Below, one piece after another: positions 54,170-60,612 of a stretch of 64,000 nt of DNA; the stretch's first letter is position 1; each line of letters opens with the position of its first letter. The DNA lies in assembly GCA_025463135.1 (NCBI GenBank), contig JAOAPY010000055.1, positions 1-64,000 on the forward strand, in the 5' to 3' direction. The DNA comes from Acidobacteriota bacterium. GTDB taxonomy: Bacteria; Acidobacteriota; Blastocatellia; Pyrinomonadales; Pyrinomonadaceae. Under the pieces are notes generated by a model. That model worked only from the letters and a program-made list of their open reading frames with translations. It did no database searches and was not told the DNA's origin. The translations under genes were made by a program, and so were the position numbers.

Positions 54170-54925
54170 ATGACAACAACTGCTTTGGGAAGCGCGGTGC
54201 GTGCAACCGTCGACGGTACCCGTAAGGCTCCGCTGATTGGCAAGGAAACCCACAGCACGAACAACTCTCTGAGAGACGTGATCCTCGGAGGACAGGACGG
54301 CCTCGTCAACATGCTCGGTATCGCGCTGGGTGTAGTAGCGGCTGGCGGGTCCACTCACGTTTTGATCGTAACCGGGCTTGCGGCAGCCATAACAGAATCG
54401 ATTTCAATGGGCGCCGTGGCGTATACGTCTTTCGGTTCGGACCGTGACTTTTATCTGGCCGAGAAATCTCGCGAGCTAAATGAAATCGCAGCGCAACCCG
54501 ATGATGAGCGCGAGGAAGTTAGAGAGATATATGCGGCCAAGGGTTTCAAGGGGCAGCTGCTCGAGGATGTTGTCTCTACGATCACGTCCAATCGTGAAAC
54601 CTGGGTGAGCACGATGATGAATGAAGAACTGCATCTGCAACCAGTGGCCCAGCAGAGCCTGGTGCAGAGCGCCGTGGTTGTCACGGTGGCCACGCTTATC
54701 GGCCATTTCATACCCATCGTTCCCTTCATGGTCGTGGCCCGCACGCCGGCTATTATCGCGGCGATAGCCCTCAGCACAGTGACTCTCTTCGCCGTCGGTG
54801 TTTATTCTGCCAAGACTCTGGTTGGGGATTGGCGTAAGAGCGGTTTGCAAATGGTAGCGATCGGCCTGGGCGCCGCGGCGGTCGGCTTTTTGATAGGACG
54901 CCTGTTCCACACAGTTGGCGGATGA
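54170..54925 (+). CDS. VIT1/CCC1-family iron/manganese transporter-like protein
   Basis: This protein of about 251 residues resembles the VIT/CCC1 family. The first helix region reads LRDVILGGQDGLVNMLGIALG, the family's DGxxxx helix-1 signature. A second SISMGAVAYTS helix follows, then a hydrophilic cytoplasmic segment rich in Glu (about 100-160; EIAAQPDDEREEVREIY, VSTMMNEELHL), which in VIT1 binds metal before transport. Three more helices complete it. VIT proteins move Fe2+ or Mn2+ by proton antiport. I prefer the ATG at 54170, with AGAGGTG upstream, over a GTG at 54161. It follows the OFA transporter by 84 bases, possibly in the same operon. Confidence 0.88.
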   Translation: MTTTALGSAVRATVDGTRKAPLIGKETHSTNNSLRDVILGGQDGLVNMLGIALGVVAAGGSTHVLIVTGLAAAITESISMGAVAYTSFGSDRDFYLAEKSRELNEIAAQPDDEREEVREIYAAKGFKGQLLEDVVSTITSNRETWVSTMMNEELHLQPVAQQSLVQSAVVVTVATLIGHFIPIVPFMVVARTPAIIAAIALSTVTLFAVGVYSAKTLVGDWRKSGLQMVAIGLGAAAVGFLIGRLFHTVGG

Positions 54926-55118
54926 AGCCAGAAGGCAGAAAGCAGAAAGCAGAAAGCAGAAGGCAGAAATCAGAGGTCAGAAATCAGAGGTCAGAGGTCA
55001 GAGGTCAGAAATCAGAGATCAGAGATCAGAAAATCAGAGATCAGAAGTTAGGATCAGCGATAGCAGCGCCAGAGGTGCGACCTCTGCCTTCTGCCTTCTG
55101 CCTCCTCCCTTCTGACAT
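54926..55118. repeat. Low-complexity CAGAAG/TCAGAG tandem tract with inverted end
   Basis: About 120 bases (from 54928) are built of short purine-rich words, first AGCAGAA/GGCAGAA and then TCAGAGG/TCAGAAA, repeated in irregular order. At 55083-55117 the complementary words CTTCTGCC appear several times, so the tract can fold back on itself. It lies directly after the VIT1-like stop. The rest of the gap up to 55297 shows nothing I can name beyond an AGGAGGAG ribosome site before the next gene. Confidence 0.75.
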
Positions 55119-55297
55119 GACCATACACAGCCAGATGGTGAGATATGGCCAGTAGTCTCGACGCCCGTGCCCGCACTTTCTTCTCTTCTCAGCCAACTGC
55201 CGAAGCAAATTCTGTTTTGACACTTCGTTGATTCTGGCAAGACATTTGCAGTCCTTCTCATCAGGTTCTAAGAGATAGATTCGCAGGAGGAGAGAAG

Positions 55298-55996
55298 ATG
55301 AATTATTTTTTTAAAAATCGAGTTCTGGCCATACTAGGTTTGGTACTAATCCTGGCTTTCCCGGGCCTGCCGGCGTTTGCACAGAAAACAGGCAAGAAGG
55401 CCAACGAAGCCACACGTCGTTCGAACGATGCCGCCACGGCCTTTAACGAGATTATGGGAGCCGCGGACAACGCGATTCCAAAGGAATTGGTTGACAAGGC
55501 ACAAGCCATCGCAGTCTTCCCGGGAGTATTGAAAGCAGCTTTCATCTTTGGTGGACGCGAAGGAAAAGGCGTGATCAGCCGCCGAACCGCTCAGGGTTGG
55601 ACCACGCCGGCCTTCTTTAATTTGGGAGGCGGGAGTTTCGGAGCGCAGATAGGAGCAGACAAGACTGATTATGTTTTGCTCATAATGAATGACAAGGGAT
55701 TGAACGGGCTGTTAGGTGACAAGTTTCAGATCGGCGGTGAAGTAGGCGTGGCGGCGGGACCTGTCGGGCGCGAGGCAAGCGCAGCGACGGACGCTCAACT
55801 CAAGGCCGAAATCCTGACCTATTCACGCAGCAAGGGACTGTTTGCGGGTGTGGACCTGAATGGCACCGCGATCACTCCCGATAACGATCTGAACGAAGCC
55901 GTCTACAAAATGAAAGCCAGGGATGTTCTAAATGGAGCGGTAGGCCGTGTCCCAACGTTCGTGAGCATTTACCCGGAGACTCTCAGCCGTTACTAA
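55298..55996 (+). CDS. SYLF domain (Ysc84-like) lipid-binding protein
   Basis: This 232-residue exported protein has a signal peptide (ILGLVLILAFPGLPAFA) and a SYLF domain through the rest. Characteristic phrases are VDKAQAIAVFPGVLKAAFIFGG, GREGKGVISRR, FNLGGGSFGAQIGADKTDYV (split at its family core) and SRSKGLFAGVDLNGTAI. SYLF domains bind phosphoinositides in eukaryotes; the bacterial role is unclear, but exported versions are common in Acidobacteriota. A strong AGGAGGAG lies before the ATG at 55298. A TTGACA with a weak -10 lies at 55217-55245. It is followed by an inverted-repeat element. Confidence 0.9.
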   Translation: MNYFFKNRVLAILGLVLILAFPGLPAFAQKTGKKANEATRRSNDAATAFNEIMGAADNAIPKELVDKAQAIAVFPGVLKAAFIFGGREGKGVISRRTAQGWTTPAFFNLGGGSFGAQIGADKTDYVLLIMNDKGLNGLLGDKFQIGGEVGVAAGPVGREASAATDAQLKAEILTYSRSKGLFAGVDLNGTAITPDNDLNEAVYKMKARDVLNGAVGRVPTFVSIYPETLSRY

Positions 55997-56003
55997 GTCA
56001 GGA

Positions 56004-56129
56004 GTCCGACGAACTTTAGTTTGTCGAGCGTTGAGACAGCACGACGAAACGACGGAATTAACCGTCACAAATGTTTATTCGGAGCGCAACACTCAGCCGC
56101 ACCTGACGACAAACTGAAGTTCGTCGGAC
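56004..56129. repeat. MITE-like element with 23-bp terminal inverted repeats
   Basis: The ends at 56004-56026 and 56107-56129 are 23-bp inverted copies differing at one position; each starts GTCCGACGAACTT and ends AGTTTGTCG. The single difference (ACTTTAGT versus ACTTCAGT) falls in the arm's own central loop. The interior shows no gene. It belongs with the elements at 47329-47410 and 48744-48800 and lies between the SYLF gene and the dehydrogenase gene. Confidence 0.8.
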
Positions 56130-56190
56130 ATTGCGCCTTCACTACGCGCGATCTGTCGCAGAGTCGAAAATCGAGAGGAAGGAGAGTGAA

Positions 56191-57135
56191 ATGAACGCGC
56201 TCACTAAAGAAAATACCAGGCTGGGTTTTATTGGCATCGGCAACATGGGAAGCCGCATGGCCAGGCGTTTGCTCGACCACGGCTACCAACTCATCGCTTA
56301 CAACCGAAGTCCTGAGGCTGCCGAGGCATTGGTTAAATACGGCGCGACAGTCGCCGGCAGCATCGCTGAACTCGCATCAAAGTCTGACTTCATCTTGTCG
56401 TCTCTTACCAATGACGATGTCGTCAAGAGCGTGTACACGGATCCGCAAGGTGTCTTTGCCTACGTGCGTCGCGGCTCAGCAATCATCGAGATGAGCACCG
56501 TGCTTCCCGCGACTTCACGCGAACTGTATGACTTGAGTCGCGAGGTTGGAGTGAAGTGCCTGGACTCGCCGGTCTCCGGCAGCACTCCTGCCGCTGAAGA
56601 GGGCAAGTTGACGCTCTTCTGCGGGGGAGACGAAGAACTTTTTGAAGCCGCCCAACCAATCTTCAGCGCGATCAGCAGCCAAAACTTTTATCTCGGAGGC
56701 AGCGGCTCGGGGACCGCGATGAAACTCGTCGCGAATACTTTGCTGGGAGTTGGCATGCAAGCGATTGCCGAATCGGTTGCCCTGGGCCAGAAGGAAGGCC
56801 TCGATCGCCATCGACTGCTGGAGGTTTTATCGCACACGGCGGTCATAGCCCCTGCACATCTGGGCAAACTTTCCCGAGCGGATGCACGAGACTACAGCGC
56901 CCAGTTTGCGATGCGGCTGATGAACAAAGACTTCGGTCTAGTTCTCGAAACGGCGGCTGCCGCGAAGGTGCCTATGCCGGCAACTGCGGCGGCGTTTCAA
57001 ATGAATGTCGCGCAATTCAGTGAAGGCAAAGAGGAAGACTTCTCGGCTGTGATTAAGTTGATGGAGAGACTGGCGCGGCTGGAAACCGGAGGAGCGACTA
57101 ATCGCGCATCCCCAAATATTTCCAGCCGGCGCTAG
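56191..57135 (+). CDS. NAD(P)-dependent beta-hydroxyacid dehydrogenase (3-hydroxyisobutyrate dehydrogenase family)
   Basis: This 314-residue oxidoreductase has an N-terminal Rossmann fold with the nucleotide motif GFIGIGNMGSRMARRLL (about 13-29), the substrate loop DSPVSGSTPAAEEGKLT (about 125-141) and the catalytic Lys in GSGTAMKLVANTLLG (about 172-186). It belongs to the 3-hydroxyisobutyrate/tartronate-semialdehyde reductase group. The exact substrate is not readable. The ATG at 56191 has AAGGAG at 8 bases. The C-terminal tail after MERLARLET looks divergent. A second copy of the corresponding DNA, reading MERLARVETSDARNP and a stop, lies at 58517, beyond the TIR gene. So the original 3' end may have been separated. 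Confidence 0.85.
   Translation: MNALTKENTRLGFIGIGNMGSRMARRLLDHGYQLIAYNRSPEAAEALVKYGATVAGSIAELASKSDFILSSLTNDDVVKSVYTDPQGVFAYVRRGSAIIEMSTVLPATSRELYDLSREVGVKCLDSPVSGSTPAAEEGKLTLFCGGDEELFEAAQPIFSAISSQNFYLGGSGSGTAMKLVANTLLGVGMQAIAESVALGQKEGLDRHRLLEVLSHTAVIAPAHLGKLSRADARDYSAQFAMRLMNKDFGLVLETAAAAKVPMPATAAAFQMNVAQFSEGKEEDFSAVIKLMERLARLETGGATNRASPNISSRR
57059..57086 (+). repeat. Left copy of a 28-bp direct repeat flanking the TIR gene
   Basis: The 28 bases at 57059-57086 (TGATGGAGAGACTGGCGCGG then CTGGAAAC) recur at 58517-58544 with one mismatch (C to G at position 21). The left copy is inside the dehydrogenase gene, near its 3' end. The right copy is in non-coding DNA upstream of the TIR gene start. 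The two copies bracket about 1.43 kb that contains only the TIR-like gene and about 200 bases of spacer. This could be an insertion footprint or a remnant of the dehydrogenase 3' end. Confidence 0.85.
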
Positions 57136-57173
57136 GCGAACGACATACCACCACCGGTATTTTACCTTTCCCC

Positions 57174-58304
57174 TCAAGCGTTAACAGTGACATTAATAAT
57201 TCCATAGGCCATAAGTTCACCGAAGAGTTGGTGAACCATGGCATCAAGCTTGTCCTTTTCAAAGCTGATGTAACCAATGTCCTTGAAGTTTGATGGAAAG
57301 TCGACGCCAACTTCTTTGAAGATAATGATCTTATTGTAGAGAACCGATGCTGCTCCAAGTTCGAACACTACGTTTTCACTCGGCCTCCAAATCACTTCAC
57401 CCTCAGGGCTTCGCATTTCTTCATCAGCGGTAAATATGAGAATGCCGGCTCCGCAATCCCGCATGACATTGGCTACCTTTTCGGAAATTGGGCGAAACTT
57501 GTTTGGCTCATCAACTGCGACCTTATAGGGTATGTGATACTTTTCCAAAATCTTCTTAAGTTGATCCAGTGGAACATGATTTTTTCCGTGCCCCAAGAAA
57601 ATCGAATTTTTGGGCGCTCCGTCTGACTGCGGAGTCGGACGAATTGGGATCTCCGATACTGGCTCTTCCTCCGCAGTCTTCGCTCCGTTACCGTTGCTCG
57701 ATATATCAGGGTCCCGTGTTGTTACTCGACCTTGATTGCCGTCTGATGCAAACCACTTGCCGCTGGTGGTGTTTTTGATGAGTCCTAGATACTCCATATT
57801 GGAGATGAAGATCTCGACACATAATTTTGCGTGCTCTCGCGGCACCCCAAATTGACGAATGACGGCGTTTTCAAAAAACGCGGTATCTGGGACTTTCTTT
57901 CCCTTATAGTAATCAAAGATCGCCAGAAATGTGGGAGGCGTTAGAGCGGCTTGCATCAAAGCTCTCTGTCGCTCCTCGGCACTGGTGGGCCTTACAATCT
58001 CTTGTCCCAAAGGCTCCAAGCTGATCTGTTGAACGTTGTAACTACCGGCGGTTAATCCGTACCTGATCGATGACGAAAGAATAATTTTGAACTGCGAAGC
58101 GGCCGGGCTGCGTCCCAATGCGATCGCCATATCGACCGGTGGCAGGGGCTGACCTCCGTTCTTTTCTTCTAGGGCTTGCGGTACGCTCATCGCCTCCAAG
58201 AGTGTGTGCTTCGGAAAGTCACTACTTAGCTTTCCTCGATTCGAGGTCTTTTCGAGTTTCTCTTCGGTCGCCCCCTTGGTCCTGGTTGCGGTTGACTTCT
58301 TCAT
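57174..58304 (-). CDS. TIR-like nucleotide-binding protein with N-terminal DUF5343-like region
   Basis: This 376-residue protein has a C-terminal TIR-like domain of the PF10137/CAP12 type (about 225-370). The first strand is NSIFLGHGKN, and SENVVFELGAASVLYNK carries the expected catalytic Glu; IIFKEVGVDFPSNFKDIGYI follows. Relatives act as NAD-degrading effectors or nucleotide sensors in bacterial defence (CBASS, Pycsar). The N-terminal part (about 35-190; FPKHTLLEAMSVPQALEEKN, SIRYGLTAGSYN) resembles DUF5343-type helical modules often fused to such TIRs. The second ATG (58304) has GGAG 7 bases upstream. No cyclase or adaptor gene adjoins it. It lies between two copies of a 28-bp dehydrogenase sequence and looks less GC-rich than its neighbours. 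Confidence 0.75.
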   Translation of the reverse strand: MKKSTATRTKGATEEKLEKTSNRGKLSSDFPKHTLLEAMSVPQALEEKNGGQPLPPVDMAIALGRSPAASQFKIILSSSIRYGLTAGSYNVQQISLEPLGQEIVRPTSAEERQRALMQAALTPPTFLAIFDYYKGKKVPDTAFFENAVIRQFGVPREHAKLCVEIFISNMEYLGLIKNTTSGKWFASDGNQGRVTTRDPDISSNGNGAKTAEEEPVSEIPIRPTPQSDGAPKNSIFLGHGKNHVPLDQLKKILEKYHIPYKVAVDEPNKFRPISEKVANVMRDCGAGILIFTADEEMRSPEGEVIWRPSENVVFELGAASVLYNKIIIFKEVGVDFPSNFKDIGYISFEKDKLDAMVHQLFGELMAYGIINVTVNA

Positions 58305-58516
58305 CTTCATTCTCCTTTAAATACTGGGCAGTGCGCAGATAATAGCACGAGGAAATCCCAAACGGCAATGGATCCGGGAATGCACAGGAATCAAAAAGGA
58401 ACTGTAGCTTTGATGGGTGTGCCTGTTTCATTGTTGGCTCGTTCCCGGCATTTGCGCCGCGAGCGGAGGTCGAAGTTATTGTAGAAAGAGATCCAGACGC
58501 TACCTGTAACGTCAGG

Positions 58517-58544
58517 TGATGGAGAGACTGGCGCGGGTGGAAAC
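58517..58544 (+). repeat. Right copy of the 28-bp direct repeat (duplicated dehydrogenase 3' end)
   Basis: This copy matches 57059-57086 at 27 of 28 positions. In frame it reads MERLARVET, continuing SDARNP and a stop, so it could be the original end of the dehydrogenase gene. The gap from 58305 to 58688 otherwise contains only this copy and a terminator-like hairpin. No gene is supported in it. Confidence 0.75.
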
Positions 58545-58600
58545 GTCAGATGCCAGGAATCCATGATCGATAATGTGCTCCGACGTTGAATGTTGTCTTA

Positions 58601-58628
58601 AAGCCCGCGAAGCGGCTTCGCGGGTTTT
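58601..58628. terminator. Probable intrinsic terminator
   Basis: A 9-bp perfect stem (58604-58612 CCCGCGAAG and 58616-58624 CTTCGCGGG) with a 3-base loop is followed on the plus strand by TTTT (58625-58628). On the minus strand the hairpin is followed by CTTTAAG, a weaker tail. It lies about 65 bases downstream of the stop of the DUF2442 gene on the minus strand, so it is likely the end of the DUF4160/DUF2442 transcript, and it could also stop transcription coming from the dehydrogenase side. Confidence 0.65.
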
Positions 58629-58688
58629 GGACGTGAGGCGCAGTTTGTAGCTCGACCCGAAAGTTTGAGACGTTCTGGATGACGGTTG

Positions 58689-58949
58689 CTATGCCGCCGG
58701 CACTGGCTCGGTTACGGGAACCCCGATTTCATACAGGAAATCAGGAGACATGTCAGCGCCATTACTCCAGACAATCGTATCCAAATCAGAGTTGAGATGA
58801 ACGCTTTTGAAGTTGCTCAAGTCCTTCAGCGGCTCGAACACTTCTCCGTCGAGGTGCGGCGCTAAATCAACCTGTCGTAAGCTGCCGTCGTCAAAAGTCA
58901 GCAGTAGCTTGTATTTAGACAAATACTTTACGTCCTTTACGAAATGCAC
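58689..58949 (-). CDS. DUF2442 family protein, putative antitoxin partner
   Basis: This 86-residue protein matches DUF2442: HFVKDVKYLSKYKLLLTFDDGS, DLAPHL, FEPLKDLSNFKSVHLNSDL, IVWSNGADMSPDFLYE. It starts at GTG (58949), just after an AGGAGG ribosome site, and 8 bases after the DUF4160 stop. DUF4160-DUF2442 pairs are widespread and predicted to be toxin-antitoxin-like or related regulatory pairs; a biochemical role is not established. DUF2442 has an ssDNA-binding or DNA-binding look in some descriptions, which I cannot verify here. Confidence 0.82.
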   Translation of the reverse strand: MHFVKDVKYLSKYKLLLTFDDGSLRQVDLAPHLDGEVFEPLKDLSNFKSVHLNSDLDTIVWSNGADMSPDFLYEIGVPVTEPVPAA

Positions 58950-58957
58950 GTTACCTC

Positions 58958-59218
58958 CTACTCCAAAGGCGCGATTGACTGCAGCGGCATCTGCGCGACC
59001 GCCCGTTGCCAATTCTCCAGCAACTCGCTCCGATGCTCAAAGGACCACTCCAGCACAAGGCCAACCACTCGTTTGGGTAAACGGCCTTCAATTAGCTCCA
59101 AGTCAACAATTGAGAATACGCCGGTCTGGCCACCGTACTTTGCGTGAAAGTGCGGCACGCCGTGTTCCTTGTAATAGATTGCAATTACAATTCCAAAAAA
59201 TCGGCTTATTTCGGGCAT
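58958..59218 (-). CDS. DUF4160 family protein
   Basis: This 86-residue protein matches DUF4160, whose core is PEISRFFGIVIAIYYKEHG followed by PHFHAKYGG, then ELIEGRLPKRVVGLVLEW. The ATG at 59218 begins at the family's usual first residues. A longer frame upstream is repeat-like and is excluded. The gene is followed after 8 bases by the DUF2442 gene. The HFHA motif is conserved in the family, but no activity is known. It is probably the first gene of a two-gene transcript ending in the hairpin at 58601-58628. Confidence 0.85.
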   Translation of the reverse strand: MPEISRFFGIVIAIYYKEHGVPHFHAKYGGQTGVFSIVDLELIEGRLPKRVVGLVLEWSFEHRSELLENWQRAVAQMPLQSIAPLE

Positions 59219-59379
59219 TTCAACGGGACCAATTATACCAGCCCGCGCGCGCGCACCACCAACACTCTGAACCACTTCCGCGTCGCCCGGGTCCTCTCGG
59301 GCAAACTACCTCTCGTCGTCGTGATCATCCAGAAGATCCAATTGCCGCTGCTAACTCACTTCAAGTTTTGAATCGGACT

Positions 59380-59462
59380 TTCTTTGCGTGCTTTGCGTCT
59401 TCGCGGGAAATGCTTTGTCGCCCTTGAAGAGCGTCCCGCAAAGACGCAAAGCATGCAAAGGA
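59380..59462. repeat. Inverted-repeat element (CTTTGCGTGCTTTGCG arms)
   Basis: Two 29-base arms (59380-59408 and 59434-59462) are inverted copies at 26 of 29 positions, each built from the word CTTTGCGTCTTTGCGGGA or its complement. The pattern is a dispersed repeat of other bacterial genomes as well. It lies in the 301-base gap between the DUF4160 and FmdE genes. A plus-strand frame crossing the gap (to 59371) is not recognised and is probably spurious. Confidence 0.75.
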
Positions 59463-59519
59463 GTCTTGTCGGTCTGAGGCTTAGCCTCACTGGAAATGTT
59501 AACGATCCTCATCAAATCC

Positions 59520-60152
59520 TTACGCCGATAGCGCTGCCTGCTCATGCCACTTTGAGTTGACACTTTTCTGCCGCGGTTGATAGTAGGTCCCATAGACACA
59601 AGGACGACAAAGCGTGATTCCGTCGGGAAGACTAATTTCGCGTCCGTCGTTGACACCCTCGCCGCATTTGTGACAAATCACTCGCGAGCGAGGGTGGCCA
59701 GGCAAATCCTTCTCACGCACGTGAACCTCTACGTCTGTTACGCTAAATAACTCCTCTTCAGCGGCCTCGCGATAGGCCCTCATCTGGCGTTCGTATTTGT
59801 CCTCGATTTCCGGATGGCGCTGATCCGCCAAACGCCGAGACGATTCAAGCGCTACTATGCGTACAGCCTCGCCGGTTTCTACGTTTAAGAAAGTTGCGGC
59901 CAGCTTCCCATAGTCGAGGAACTTCAACGTTCGTTTGCTCAGCCTTGCACCAGTCACTACTTCCACCGCGTCAGCCAGCCAGCGATCTATCTCGATCCAC
60001 ACGATTAGCTTGTTTCGATCTGCGCCGCGAGGATCTTCTATACCTGCCAAGCCACAACCAAGCACTGCCATGCGGAGCCCGAGCAACACGCCGGGACACA
60101 ACTTGCCGTGCGTCAGCTCATATTGTTTCAACAGCTCGTCAATCGACTCCAT
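59520..60152 (-). CDS. FmdE-like protein with C-terminal zinc ribbon
   Basis: This 210-residue protein resembles subunit E of formylmethanofuran dehydrogenase (FmdE/FwdE family). The family hallmark ELTHGKLCPGVLLGLRMA is at residues about 12-29. RTLKFLDYGKLAATFLN and a C-terminal zinc-ribbon with CHKCGEGVNDG and LCRPCVYG follow. FmdE-like proteins occur in many bacteria without methanogenesis, near molybdenum or tungsten enzyme genes; the function is not settled. The ATG at 60152 has GGAGG upstream at 6 bases. It is the last gene of an operon with DUF486, a porin and a MobB-like protein. Confidence 0.85.
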   Translation of the reverse strand: MESIDELLKQYELTHGKLCPGVLLGLRMAVLGCGLAGIEDPRGADRNKLIVWIEIDRWLADAVEVVTGARLSKRTLKFLDYGKLAATFLNVETGEAVRIVALESSRRLADQRHPEIEDKYERQMRAYREAAEEELFSVTDVEVHVREKDLPGHPRSRVICHKCGEGVNDGREISLPDGITLCRPCVYGTYYQPRQKSVNSKWHEQAALSA

Positions 60153-60179
60153 GATTTCCTCCGTGACTTTTTCTTACCG

Positions 60180-60557
60180 CTAGAATGCGAACGAGAAATA
60201 TACGGCGCCAATGATCAACGCATAGGAGACCAGGTTGTTCCACTTGAGCGTTTGGCCAAAGAGCAAATAAGCGATAGCCGTGAATACTACTAAGGTGATG
60301 CATTCCTGCATTATCTTCAGCTGCATCAGGGAAAAAGTTTGGGCGCCGATGCGGTTCGCCGGAACCTGAAAGATGTATTCAAACAATGCCACCGACCAGC
60401 TAATCAAGATCACCCACACGAGCGGTTCCTGTCTATATTTGAGATGGCCATACCAAGCGATGGTCATGAAGATATTCGACACGATCAGAAGTACAACCGT
60501 CTTCACGAGCGACGTAGAGAGACTGTGAATACCCGTCAGGTCTGAAAGATTTTGCAA
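60180..60557 (-). CDS. DUF486 small membrane protein (DMT-like)
   Basis: This 125-residue protein has four membrane helices and matches DUF486, a small relative of the drug/metabolite transporter superfamily: VVLLIVSNIFMTIAWYGHL, WVILISWSVALFEYIFQVPANRIG (split at the loop), QLKIMQECITLVVFTAIAYL. The start looks to be TTG at 60557, with AGGAG about 7 bases upstream; no ATG is nearer. It sits 27 bases before the FmdE-like gene and 55 bases after the porin gene, so co-transcription is likely. A transport role is inferred only. Confidence 0.82.
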   Translation of the reverse strand: MQNLSDLTGIHSLSTSLVKTVVLLIVSNIFMTIAWYGHLKYRQEPLVWVILISWSVALFEYIFQVPANRIGAQTFSLMQLKIMQECITLVVFTAIAYLLFGQTLKWNNLVSYALIIGAVYFSFAF

Positions 60558-60612
60558 AGCTCAGCTCCTACTAAAAGGTTTCTTCTTACCCACTTAGGTT
60601 TTCAACACGTAC

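Noticed and set aside
54926-55050. Possible CRISPR array in the TCAGAGG tract
   Set aside because: Units are only 7-8 bases, have no spacers of constant length, and no cas genes are nearby.
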